From contig CM030717.1 in assembly GCA_017979445.1 (NCBI GenBank), positions 22,121,288 to 22,185,287 on the forward strand: DNA of 64,000 nucleotides, read 5' to 3'. This stretch comes from Akebia trifoliata. Taxonomy: Eukaryota; Streptophyta; Magnoliopsida; Ranunculales; Lardizabalaceae. Shown here one piece after another: positions 21,528-31,809 of the stretch (position 1 is its first letter; the number at the start of each line of letters is the position of its first letter). The translations under genes and the position numbers were made by a program. Under the pieces are notes generated by a model, which was not told where the DNA came from, did not search any database, and was given only the letters and a program-made list of their open reading frames with translations.

Positions 21528-22547
21528 ACGCCTCATAGTTCGGTCTGAACTTTCCTCTGGCGTCTTCTTGGATTGGCAGAATCTTTTTAAGACCAGGTCT
21601 CCTGGCGAGAAATCCCTAGGCTTAACTTTCTTGTTATAGGCACGAGCTATTCGTCGTTGATAGATCTGTCCATGGCAAATGGCTGCAAGGCGTTTCTCTT
21701 CAATTAGATTCAACTGATCGAACCGAGCTTGAATCCATTCAGTCTCATCTAACTCTGCTTCTTTTAAGATTCGGAGGGAGGGAATCTCAACCTCTACGGG
21801 CAAGACTGCTTCCATTCCGTAGACCAATGAATACGGAGTTGCCCCCGACGAAGTTCGGTAGGCGTGTAGTGCAAAGGGCAACATGTCGTGCCAATCTTTG
21901 TATGTAACTGCCATCTTCTCGATTATTTTTTTGATGTTCTTGTTGGCTGCCTCGACTGCTCCATTCATCTTAGGTCTGTAGGGTACAGAGTTGTGATGGG
22001 TGATCTGGAAGTCTTCGCACATTTTGATCATATCTTTGTTCTTGAAGTTCTTGGCATTGTCAGTTACCAATCCACTTGAAAGTCCATACCGGCAAATGAT
22101 GTTGTTCTTGACAAACTTCATGACGTTGCTCTTAGTAACATTGGCGTATGATGCAGCTTCTACCCATTTTGTGAAGTAATCGATAGCAACAAGGATGAAA
22201 CGATACCCATTTGCAGTTTTTGGCGAGATCTGCCCAATGACGTCCATGCCCCAGAGTGAGAAGGGCCAAGGAGTAGTCATATTATGTAGTTCTGAAGGTG
22301 GGGCATTAATCTTGTTGGTGTAGATCTGACATAGGTGACATTTGCGGACATGTTGATAGCAGTCACTCTCCATTGTCAACCAATAGTATCCTATCCTCAT
22401 GATCTTCTTAGCAAGCATATGACCATTCATGTGAGGTCCGCAGACTCCTCCATGTACAGTCTCAATTAGTCGTTTCGCTTCTGTTTCTGCCACACACCTA
22501 AGTAAGATCTCATGGTGCGACTTCTTGTACAGAATACCGTTGCTCAA
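21528..22547 (-). pseudogene. pol: Integrase, family C fragment
   Basis: This open stretch of about 340 codons holds the zinc-binding part (HGGVCGPHMNGHMLAKKI, KCHLCQIYTN). The catalytic core has D in LWGMDVIGQISPK, D in LVTDNAKNFKNK and E in MNGAVEAANKNIKK, followed by GATPYSLVYGMEAVLPVEVE and YNKKVKPRDFSPGDLVLK. The core has no stop codon, unlike the copies in elements 1 and 2. The last 20 or so residues are off-frame after LVLK and read through the junction into element 1's UTR (to 21504), so the natural C-terminus is missing. N-terminally it is cut off from the second RNase H by a frameshift near 22640. Confidence 0.8.
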
Positions 22548-22638
22548 GAAAAATTGTCCTGCTAGCTTCTGAATGGTCCTTCTATCATTTGGCGTTGCGT
22601 CTGAGGGGAGTATTCGATCTTCAAGATATGTCTTGATG

Positions 22639-23568
22639 TCAGAATACCATGGCTTTTTTTTCAGATTCTTCTACTTCAACGGGTAAGCAATAGGCTGGCT
22701 CATCTTGAATTCCAATCTCAATAGGGTCGATGATTAAGTCTTCCGAGATGTTGATCATAGAGGCAAGTGTAGCTAGTGCATCTGCAAACTGATTCTTAGC
22801 TCTCGGCATGTACGTGAATGAAATCATGTCGAAACGTGAGCTTAGTTCTTCCAGATATTCGTGGTAAGGGACCAGTCTTTGCTCTCGGGTCTTCCATTCT
22901 CCAGACGTCTGATAGACTACTAAGCTTGAATCTCCGAAAACATTAATTTCATCTACCTCGAGATCCAGTGCTGCCTTCAACCCTGCTATGCATGCTTCGT
23001 ATTCAGCCTCAATGTTGGAACATTGAAATTTTAGTCTGATTGAGATTGGCACGTGGGATCCATCTAGCTTGATCAGAACTGCCCCTATTCCATTTCCTTT
23101 CTGATTGGCTGCTCCGTCGAAATACATTTTCCATCCTGGTTCCTCATTATCGTCTTCAACCTCAGTGATCAGTATGGCTTCATCAGGAAAGTTCGTTTTT
23201 AATGGCTCGTAGTCAAGCAACAGGTGCTCGGCTAGGTGGTCGGCGATTGCTTGCCATTTGATGGCTTTTTGAGTGACATAGGTGATGTCAAACTCAGATA
23301 ATAATAGTTGCCATTTTGCAGTGCGACCTGTTAATGCTGGTTTCTCGAATAGGTATTTCAGGGGGTCCATCCTTGCTATTAGCATAGTCGAGTAACTCAG
23401 CAAATAGTGACATAGTCGTTGAGATGCCCAGATTAAAGCGCAGCAAGTCTTCTCAAGCGTTGAATATTTTCCTTCGTACTCGGTAAATTTCTTACTGAGA
23501 TAGTAGATGGCCTGTTCTTTCCGTCTCGATTCATCGTGTTACCCTAGCACACACCCCATTGACGTTTC
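22639..23568 (-). pseudogene. pol: RNase H and second RNase H, family C fragment
   Basis: The C-terminal end of the first RNase H (MLSYSTMLIARMDPLKYLFEK) is followed by ALTGRTAKWQLLLSEFDITY. The second RNase H shows GWKMYFDGAANQKGNGIGAV (Asp), NIEAEYEACIAGLKAAL (Glu), INVFGDSSLVVYQ (Asp) and KNQFADALATLASMI (Asp). All acidic residues are kept. The part between 23403 and 23568 (YYLSKKFTEYE equivalent) is interrupted by stops. Confidence 0.75.
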
Positions 23569-24641
23569 TTACACCGAGATGTACATCAACAAAGGTCGCC
23601 CTAGAGTAGGAGGGACTAAGACTGATGGATTGAGCAGATATTGTTTAATCTTGTCAAAAGCTTCCTGACAGTCCTTATTCCACTTCTTCGGTGTGTCCTT
23701 TCTGAGTAGCTTGAAGACTGGCTCACAGATAGGCGTGAACTGAGCAATGAAACGGCTAATATACTGTATTCTTCCCAAGAATGCCCGAACATCTCTCTGA
23801 AACGGGTGCTTTCATCTCGAGGATATACTTGGTTTTTGCCGGATCTATCTCGATGCCTCTTCTGCTGACGATGAAACCCAGTAGTTTGCCCGATGTTGCC
23901 CCGAATACACATTTTGCAGGATTTAGCCTTAAACTGTATTTCCTCAGCCTGTCGAACAACTTCTTTAGATTTACCAGATGATCTTCTTCAATGTCGGATT
24001 TAGCAATCATGTCATCTACGTAAACCTCCATTTCCTTGTGGATCATATCATGGAATAGTGCGGTCATTGCCCGTTGGTAAGTCGCCTATGCGTTCTTCAG
24101 CCCGAATGGCATGACTTTATAGTGGAAAGTACCCCATGGCATGATAAATGCAGTCTTTTCCTGGTCTTCTTCCGCCATTTTTATCTGGTTATAGCCTGAA
24201 AAGCCGTCCATGAACGAGAACATGCCATGCCCTGCCGTACTATCGACTAGAGTGTCGATGTGTGGAAGTGGGAAATCATCCTTAGGGCTGGCTTTGTTTA
24301 GGTCCCGATAATCAACACACATGCGTACCTTCCCATCTTTCTTGGGTACTGGGACAACATTAGCCAACCACTCAGGGTACAGTAGAGACTGCAAGAAATC
24401 CGGCTTCGAACTGTTTCATGACCTCGTCCTTGACCTTCAAGGTCTATTCTGGCTTTAATCTTCTCAATTTCTGCTTGATCGGCTTGCTTCCGGAGGCAAT
24501 TGGTAACTTGTGCACCACAAGATTTGTGTCCAATCCCGGCATATCCCTGTACGACCATGCGAAGACATCTTGATAATCTTGTAAGAGTTTGATCATTTCT
24601 TCATTTTGTTGTGACGTTAATAAGGCTCCAATTTTGATAAT
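23569..24641 (-). pseudogene. pol: Reverse transcriptase, family C fragment
   Basis: In minus-strand order: WLANVVPVPKKDGKVRM, DLNKASPKDDFPLPHIDTLV, FMDGFSGYNQIKMAEED, FHYKVMPFGLKNA, a stop where G is expected, then YQRAMTALFHDMIHKE, the active site YVDD (VYVDDMIAKSD), LNPAKCVFGATSGKLLGF and GRIQYISRFIAQFTPI. A frameshift near 23800 separates the palm from the thumb, and another near 24420 separates the N-terminus. Confidence 0.8.
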
Positions 24642-25085
24642 TCATGGGTCCTCTTCGGTACCAAGATTGATTGAATCTGTATCCTCAATATTTGGCTGAA
24701 CACCTTTCTCGTGACGTTCTACCAAGTCTTTGATTTCTTTAGGCGGGTACTCCATTTCGTCCTCAGACTCTTCTTCGAACCCCATGAGGTCAAAGTCGAG
24801 TTCAAGATTGAAATCATACTCGTCCCTTTCAAATTCTGTTTTATCTGGGTACTCATTTGATTGAGACATATCCCTTGAAAACTCTTTTTTTGGCTTTTGG
24901 AAAATATCTATTTTTTTGTAACTTTGAAAGCTTTTTGATTTTTTTGACTTTTGAGAAATTTTTGATTTTTTTGTTTTTTGAGGAATATTTATTTTTTTGT
25001 TGCTTTTCGAATACCTGAAGTAAGAAGAACAATCATGCAAATTCATTAATAAAGATAGGGAGCCCTCAAAACAGTATTTACCCAA
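24642..25085 (-). pseudogene. pol: Acidic/basic linker before RT, family C fragment
   Basis: A lysine/serine-rich stretch (KKSKISQKSKKSKSFQSYKK) is followed by an acidic one (ERDEYDFNLELDFDLMG, EEESEDEMEYPP), ending GTEEDP and TGA at 24642. Relatives have an Arg codon (CGA) there, so this stop is a CpG-type C to T change. It matches 43860-44240 in the composite element. The linker would connect protease and RT in the polyprotein or start the RT ORF. Confidence 0.65.
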
Positions 25086-25108
25086 GGACGAGGGCTCGTT
25101 ATGATCCT

Positions 25109-25495
25109 CGGCGGTAACTGAGCATAGTTCCTAGAAAACCATCGGCGGTAACTGAGCATTATTCCGATAAAACCCTTGGCGGTAACTGAGCATAATTCCG
25201 AGAAAACCCTCGGCGGTAACTGAGCATAGTTCCGAGAAAACCCTCGGCGGCATCCACGCATAATTCCGAGAAAACCTTCGGCGGTAACTGAGCATAATTC
25301 TGAGAAAACCCTCGGCGGTAACTGAGCATAATTCCAAGAAAACCCTCGACGGTAACTAAGCATAGTTCCGAGAAAACCCTCGGCGGCATCTGAGTATAGT
25401 TCCTAGAAAACCCTCGACGGCATCTAAGCATAATTCTGAGAAAACCCTCGGCGGTATCTGAGCATAATTTCGAGAAAGCCCTCGGCAGCATCTGA
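25109..25495 (-). repeat. 34-bp tandem array, 11.4 copies
   Basis: On the plus strand the unit is CGGCGGTAACTGAGCATAAT plus TCCGAGAAAACCCT. Eleven full copies start at 25109, 25143, 25177 and so on to 25449, with a partial copy at 25483. Two variants occur (GGTAACTGAG and GGCATCTGAG). The ends of neighbouring units form the inverted pair CCGAG...CTCGG. Because 34 is not a multiple of three, a read-through peptide rotates frames and repeats every 34 residues; three minus frames are open across most of the array. I do not think it is translated. It sits exactly between family C pol and element 2's 3' UTR. Confidence 0.85.
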
Positions 25496-26955
25496 TTGGG
25501 TAAAACTGAGACTAAAGGAATAAATCTGGGAAAGAATGATTGAAAATGAATCTGGAAAAAAGGGGTTGGATCTGGAAATGATGAAATCTGAGACAGAATG
25601 AATGTCCTATCTCCTATGTGAGATCAAAAATGCTTTTGTTTGAACCTCGAGGTTTTATCCAAAAGTTTTATGAATTTAAAACCCGAGTTTTTATTTCTTT
25701 TGAACCTCAAAAGTTTTTCGAAAAACTGTTATCAAGAGGGTAACCTTAAGTTTGGGGTTCTCATTATCACTACTCAAAAACAAAATGCCCCTAGTTTGAC
25801 AATGAATATGGCCTTGAAAATAATTGAACACATCACGTACAAATTAAAAAAAATGCCCCTGGTACAAAGGGAAAAAATTACATTAAAGAATAAAGAAAAT
25901 GCCCCTTGTATGAAGGTTTGAAATATTTGATTACCACAAGCGCAATAAAGATCCAACTTTTAATTTTGATTGATTTTATTGAAGATTTTGAGTCAGGCTC
26001 AAGAGAAAAAAATATTTTCTTTTGGGACTCATCATAGACTTCACCCTTTTCTCCATTGGTTCACTCGGGGAAGTAAACATTTTCAGATCGATCGTAGACA
26101 AGATACTTCTAGCTTTTAAGTCTATGTCTGGTTTAACCTAAGTATTGAACTTGATTATTCAGACTTCTGATGTTTCAGCTCGGACCGCTCTCAGCTTGGG
26201 ATCTTCTTCTATTTTTCTTTATTGCTCTAACTTTTGCCCAGATCGCCTTTTCAGGTTTTCAATCTATCGAGCTTGCTCTAGCTTTTGCCTAGATCGCCTT
26301 TTCAGGTTTTCGATCTAGCGAGCTTTTTTTTTTTTGTTCTTGGCTTTGATTGTTGTCAAAGTTGTCCTTTCATATTTTCAACCTTGCGAGCTTGCCTTAA
26401 TTTTTACCTAAGTCGCCCTTTTCGGGTTTTCAACTTAGCAGGCTTCATCATTTTTTATCTTTTTCTTCTCCTCTGAACTTCTAGAGTTACTGTCTGATCA
26501 TGCTTTGCTATCTTCCTTGACTTTTCGTACGGTACTTAGGAGGACTTTTATAGGTAAGCTTAGGACTGGGTATAAAAAGAAAGGAATTTTGAGGCTCAAA
26601 AATCCAAATGCCCCTTGTGTGGCATTGTTTTCTTTTTCCTTAAATTTTCTTTCCCATTTTGGATTTCTTTTTCTTTTGAATTTTTTCTTGATTTTTTATT
26701 GTGTGGGGAAATGGATTTTTCTTTTTTTTTATGTGGTCGGGCCTGAAGTAACTTCTCAAGTTGCTTACGTACCCCAGAATTTTGGGATCAGACCAAAACG
26801 TAATTCGAAGCTTCCCTTCCCTAGGTTAGGTGATCGGGCTGAGAAAAAAAAGGCATAATTTTTCTTTTTGAAAAGGCTGCAAAGGGGTTGAGAAAGGATA
26901 TGTTGAACCAGGTAACTGGGTAATATAAGGATTAATTCGGCCAAAGATGGCCTCC
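25496..26955 (-). other. 3' UTR of element 2
   Basis: This non-coding stretch corresponds to 20716-21521 and extends further. It has several AATGCCCC(C/T)(A/G)GT words (25790, 25850, 25900), the four-unit repeat at 26215-26445, and the CTCAGCCC/GATCGGGCTGAG block near 26835. Open frames on the plus strand here (26285, 26505) are not genes. Confidence 0.55.
26215..26445 (-). repeat. Four degenerate repeats in 3' UTR of element 2
   Basis: Plus-strand units read CGCCTTTTCAGGTTTTC(A/G)AT followed by CTA(T/G)CGAGC, four times. They are the inverted equivalents of 21172-21400 in element 1. Conservation of copy number in two elements suggests the array predates both. Confidence 0.6.
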
Positions 26956-28164
26956 TTAAATGTAGTACCGTTTGATTTGGTAAAGGTTGGTTGGTTCTGG
27001 TAATTCGATTCCATCATGATCTTGAAGTCCGACAGCTTTTCCTGGTAATATTTCCTTGACGATGAACGGACCTCCCCAATTTTGTTTGAACTTCCCTCTA
27101 GGGTCAAATATAGGTGTCCGATTCTCTTTGAGTACTAAGTCCCCGACTTGTAAGTGACGGGTCTTGATCTTTTTGTCAAATGCAAAGGGCGACTCTTCTT
27201 TGATAAGTTTGCACGTGATACAAAGCTCTTAGTCGTTTTTCTTCGATAAAATTCAATTCTTCATACCGTTGGCGAACCCAATCCACTTCTGACAACTGAC
27301 TTTCTAATAAGATCCTGAGAGATGGAATTTCCATTTCAACTGGCAAGACTGCTTCCATGCCATATACTAAGGAGTAGGGAGTAACTCCAGTGGAGGATCG
27401 AATTGAGGTTCGATATGCCCATAATGCAAATGGCAGTTTTTCTGACCAATCTCGATGTGATTGACACATTTTCCTGAGGATAGTCTTAATATTCTTCTTA
27501 GCTGTTTAAACTACTCCATTAGTCTGAGGGCGGTAAGGAGATGATTTATGGTGTGAGATTTTGAACTTTGAACACAATTTGATAACCTCAGCTTTGAAGT
27601 GTGACCCATTATCAGATATCAACTCCGAAGGTACCCCGTATCGACTGATGATGTTTGTTTGAATGAACTTTTCAACTCGAGACGCAGTGAGGACAGCATA
27701 AGAGGCAGCTTAGACCCATTTGGTAAAATAATCGATGGCAACTAGAATGTACTCATACCCGTTTGATGCCTTAGGCGATATTTTACCAATAATGTCAATT
27801 CCCCAGACTGAGAATGGCCATAGTGAAGTCAGAACCACTAATTGAGATGGTGGCACATGTATAAGGTTCGCATGTATTTGGCACTTATGACAGGTTTTGA
27901 CCATGTGATAACAATCTGTTTCCATCATGGGCCAGTAGTAACCTTGTCTCATAATTTTCTTAGCTAACATTTTTCCACTCATGTGTGGGCCACATTCTCC
28001 TGAATGTAGTTCAACCATTATCTGTTCAACTTGATCTTCATTAACACACGACAAATGAATCCCATCATAAGATCTTTTGTATAAACTTCATGCACACAGG
28101 ATGAATTGAAATGCTAATCTTAGTAGGGTTTGTCGTTCCTTCCTTGATGCTCCTTCCGGAATTC
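26956..28164 (-). pseudogene. pol: Integrase pseudogene, element 2
   Basis: HSGECGPHMSGKMLAKKIM, TCHKCQIHAN, the first Asp in WGIDIIGKISPK and the second in LISDNGSHFK are intact. The catalytic Glu codon is a stop (TAA at 27506-27508; relatives have GAA in GAVEAANK), so the DDE triad is lost. Another stop follows FTKWV near 27710. The C-terminal region PYSLVYGMEAVLPVEMEIPS is present, with a frameshift near 27180. The natural pol end is RYYI with TAA at 26956-26958. Confidence 0.8.
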
Positions 28165-29439
28165 TTATTTTTCCAACACTCTCTTTATATCTGTGTACCA
28201 TGGCTTTCCATCGGATAGTCGAGTAGTAATGTTGATCTGATGGCAGTATGCGGGTTTGTCTTTCACTTCAACCGTGATCGGCCTCAATTCCATGCCAGGG
28301 GGTAAATGGATCATTGAAGATAAAGTTGCTAAGGAGTCAGCAAATCTGTTATCCTCCCTTGACAAGTGTTGGAACAGGATAGCTTTAAACTTACTGAATA
28401 AGTTTAACAAATACTCATTATAAGATTTCAATTTTTCATCCCTAGTCTTCCATTCTTCCAATGATTGATGTATGACCAAGGCTGAATCTCCAAAAAACTT
28501 CAATTTCTGTAATGCCCAGGTGCAAAGCAGCTTCGAGCCCCGCGATGCACGCTTCATATTCAGTCATGTTATTGGTATTCGAAAAGGCTAATTTAATAGC
28601 GATAGGAATGTGGCATCCTTCCGGAGAAAACAGGACTGCCCATATTCCATACCCATTTTGATTGGCAGCTCCATCAAAGTACAACTGCCATGTTTGGTTC
28701 TACGGTTCTTTTTTAACGTGTAAGATGTTCTCATCAGGGAATTGATCAACAGGCCTTATTCCTTCCACTACAGGGTGATCTGCCAAGTATTCTGCTATAG
28801 CTCTTCCCTTGATAGACTTCTGTGTAACATGCGTGATGTCAAACTCTGATAGCAACAATAACCATCGCACGGTTCTCCCTGTCAACACCGATTTCTCGAA
28901 AATTACTTGAGAGGATCCATCCAAGATAACAGGATAATTGAAAGAGACAGCATATAGTGCCGGAGTCTCTGAGTAGCCCATACCAGTGCTAAGCAAGTTT
29001 TTTCAAGAATCGAATATTTTCGTTCATATCCTAACATCTTTTTACTGATGTAGTATATAGCCCTCTCTTTGCGAGTATCTTTGTCATATTGTGCAAGCAT
29101 GCATCCCATAGCTTCTTCTGTGACTGACAGATAAAGAAAAAGTGGTTCGTCCGGTGTGGGTGGAACCAAAATAGGTGGGTTTAAGAGATACTCCTTAACT
29201 TGGTCGAAAGCCTTTTGACATTGCTTGTTCCAAACTGTTGATTCATTCTTTTTTAGAAGCTTGAAGATAGGTTCGCAGACATTGGTGAGTTCAGCGATGA
29301 ATCTGCTAACATACTGGATTCTGCCCAGAAAACCTCGAATTTGCTTTTCAGTCTCGGGTGGCGGCATCTCTTGGATAGCTTTAATCTTCACAGGGTCTAC
29401 TTCGATCCCTCTTTGACTGACCACAAATCCCAACAGTTT
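28165..29439 (-). pseudogene. pol: RNase H and second RNase H, element 2
   Basis: RT thumb/RNase H: GFVVSQRGIEVDP, GFLGRIQYVSRFIAEL, FLYLSVTEEAMGCMLAQYD and RAIYYISKKMLGYERKYS. Second RNase H: MYFDGAANQNGYGIWAVLF (Asp; W replaces G), NMTEYEACIAGLEAAL (Glu), FFGDSALVIHQ (Asp) and DNRFADSLATLSSMI (Asp). Frameshifts near 28500 and 28910 and a stop near 28700 break it. Confidence 0.75.
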
Positions 29440-30300
29440 TCCAGAAGTTACTCCAAAGACGTATTTCTGCGGGTTGAGGCGGAGTTGGTACTTTTAAATC
29501 TTTTTGAGAAACTTTTCTAACGCAATAACGTGTCCCAGTCGTTCCTTGGATTTGACTATCATATCGTCTACATAGACTTCGACTTCCTTATGTATCATGT
29601 CATGTAGTAAAGTCGTGGCCGCTCTTTGATAGGTAGCTCCAGCGTTTTTCAAACCAAAAGACATAACCTTGTAGCAAAAGGTTCCCCACTGTGTGATGAA
29701 CGACATTTTTTGCACATCTCGAGGATCTATTTTTATCTGATTGTACCCTAAAAATCCATCCATGAAGGACAACAAAGCGTGCCCTATTGTACTATCTACT
29801 AGGACATCTATGTGTGGTAAAGGAAAACTATATTTTTGGCTTACTTTGTTTAGGTCTCTAAAATCCACACACATCCTAACTTTTCCATCCTTTTTCGGCA
29901 CCGGGACAACGTTGGCAATCTACTCAGGGTATTCTACTACTTCCAAAAATCCAGCGTTAATCTTCTTCATAACTTCTTCTTTAATTTTCAAAGTCCATTC
30001 TGGCTTCATACGTCGAAGTTTCTGTTTGATTGGTCGAGCATCAGGATATAACAGAATCCGATGTTGAATAATATCTGTGCTTACCCCCGGCATATCCTCG
30101 TAAGACCACGCGAATACGTCCTTGAACTTTCTGAGCAAGTCTACTATCCCTTTGCGTTCATCGGGAGATAAAGTGACCCCTATCCAAATTTCTTGAGGAC
30201 TTTCTTTTGTTCCGAGGTTGATAACCTCTACTTCCTCTGTTAGAGGTTGAGCCTGACGTTCCTCTTCTTGTTCAAGTAATTTGATTATTTCAGGGGAGGT
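29440..30300 (-). pseudogene. pol: Reverse transcriptase pseudogene, element 2
   Basis: In order: DVFAWSYEDMPGVSTDIIQH, QKLRRMKPEWTLKIKEEV, VPKKDGKVRMCVDFRDLNK, FPLPHIDVLVDSTIGHALL, FMDGFLGYNQIKIDPRD, CYKVMSFGLKNAGATYQRA and the active site VYVDDMIVKSKERLGH. A stop replaces the Trp before the IANVVP segment near 29918, and another follows FLKKI at 29494. The catalytic Asp pair is intact. Confidence 0.8.
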
Positions 30301-30494
30301 TCCTCGTCAGAAGATTCTCCCTCCGAAGCTAGATTATTAGTCAAATTATTATTGCGCTCGGGGTAATCAAAAATTTCTTTCATTTTATTAAAAAGAGATG
30401 GAGTAACAGGACTCATTGCAAACTTGATAGACTCATTTGACTCAGCAGGAAAAACAGACTCACTAGAAATAACAGACTCAATAGAAACAACTAA

Positions 30495-31250
30495 CTAATT
30501 CGACTCGACAGAAATAAAGGACTCAACTGGCATGTCAGATTGAACAGGACTAATGGGGCTAACAGACCCAGCCTTGACATACAACACAAGACTAATTACA
30601 TGATAATTTGATAGACACCTAACAGTGGGTTTGATTACAGACTGAGGATTTGGGATCCCTTTCTCAACTGACAACACTAAGACACTATGATCTTCAAGGA
30701 ATAACTGATCGATGTTGAGGGAGTCCAGATCGAGCTGCCAGTCTTCAACTTTCTTCTCTTTAACTTCTGTGCTTGCTTCCTTTTCAGGCCATTCCATGCT
30801 AAAGAGAATTTCAAATCCCGGCAGACGAGTACCTATGATGTGATCAATGAACGGCTCTGGGAACCCACAATAACGGAAGTCTTCTCCCTCTTTCACAAAA
30901 TAACCATTGAGAGTCTTTGATAGGGCTTCATTTTAATGAGATCCGTGGTATGCCTTTGCCTTTTTACAATGGCCTTGTCCCGTTTTGTCTTCTAATATTG
31001 GGCCCAATCTTCCTTAGTAGGCTTATATCCTAGTCCGAATGTGCCGATGACCTCTTTGATTACTGGTGCCTCTTTAATACCTTGCTGCTTGCGACCTAAG
31101 CCCATACCAGGGAAAAATCTCATTTTCTTGAATATATTGGCCATGTAGCAGTTAGAGGTATTTTCCATTGGAAAATATTCTTTCATGGCTTGATCCCATT
31201 GGACTGAGCATATTTTTTCAAACTCGAACCCACTGAGCTCTACTCCCTAT
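30495..31250 (-). pseudogene. G-patch-like module and pro/RT linker, element 2
   Basis: The G-patch-like segment reads MRFFPGMGLGRKQQGIK then GTFGLGYKPTKEDW (about 31010-31130). After it comes DFRYCGFPEPFIDHI and a long Ser/Val-rich acidic linker to RT. G-patch domains bind RNA and, in betaretroviruses, also follow the protease. Stops separate this from the protease (near 31190) and split it near 30930. The same layout occurs at 16660-16800 and 44840-44990. Confidence 0.65.
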
Positions 31251-31399
31251 TTTCTGGTTGAATCTCAAGCAACGGCTCATCTTTAGATTCAGTACTGTTT
31301 ATAATCCCTACAATTTCAGCATCTCCATGAAGAGTAATCACTAGTCCATCCTTGATAAACTTGACCTTCTGGTGTAGTGTAGAAGGGATGGCTTTGATC

Positions 31400-31809
31400 T
31401 AGTGTAACCATGGTCTCCCTAACAGTAAATTGAAAGAAGACTGGATGTCAATAACCTAAAATTCCACAGGAAATTCAACTATGCCTGTGGACAATCGAAG
31501 GTGCAAAATTCCCAATACATCCCTCTTGGTGTTATCATAGGCTCTAACACCTTGATTAGTGGGTTTGAGATCTTCAACCTTAAATCTGAGACAAGTAGCC
31601 GTTTTCAGCGGGCAAATGATTAGTGCACTCCCGTTATCGATCAAAACCAGAGGTACCCTCATCCCGTTATAGTCAACTGTAATGTGCAATGACTTAGTGT
31701 GGCTTACCCCTTCTTTTGGGAGATCTGAGTCCGAGAATGATAGGATATTCTCCACGTAAGTTGCCTCTACTATGCTGGCCAGCTGATCTGGAGAAGTATC
31801 AAGGGAGAC
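31400..31809 (-). pseudogene. pro: Aspartic protease pseudogene, element 2
   Basis: The catalytic loop is VPLVLIDNGSALIICPLKTA with Asp followed by N-G-S. Further landmarks are QGVRAYDNTKRDVLGIL and STGIVEFPVEF. A stop after FPVEF (31456) cuts off the C-terminal LLLGRPW region, which is still readable near 31400. It would process gag-pol. Confidence 0.75.

Larger units (their letters stand above)
21528..25108 (-). mobile_element. Family C pol fragment
   Basis: A minus-strand RT-RNase H-integrase region is close in sequence to 40750-44340 of the composite element. It is cut at both ends: on the left inside the integrase C-terminus (just after the ggtccgaactatgag equivalent), where element 1's 3' UTR starts, and on the right at GATCCTCGG, where the 34-bp array begins. 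It has no LTR, gag or 3' UTR. Confidence 0.8.

Noticed and set aside
25046..25491. Three overlapping minus-strand ORFs with RRGFSRNYAQLPP repeats
   Set aside because: Products of the 34-bp tandem array, all frames equivalent; no start context or homology.
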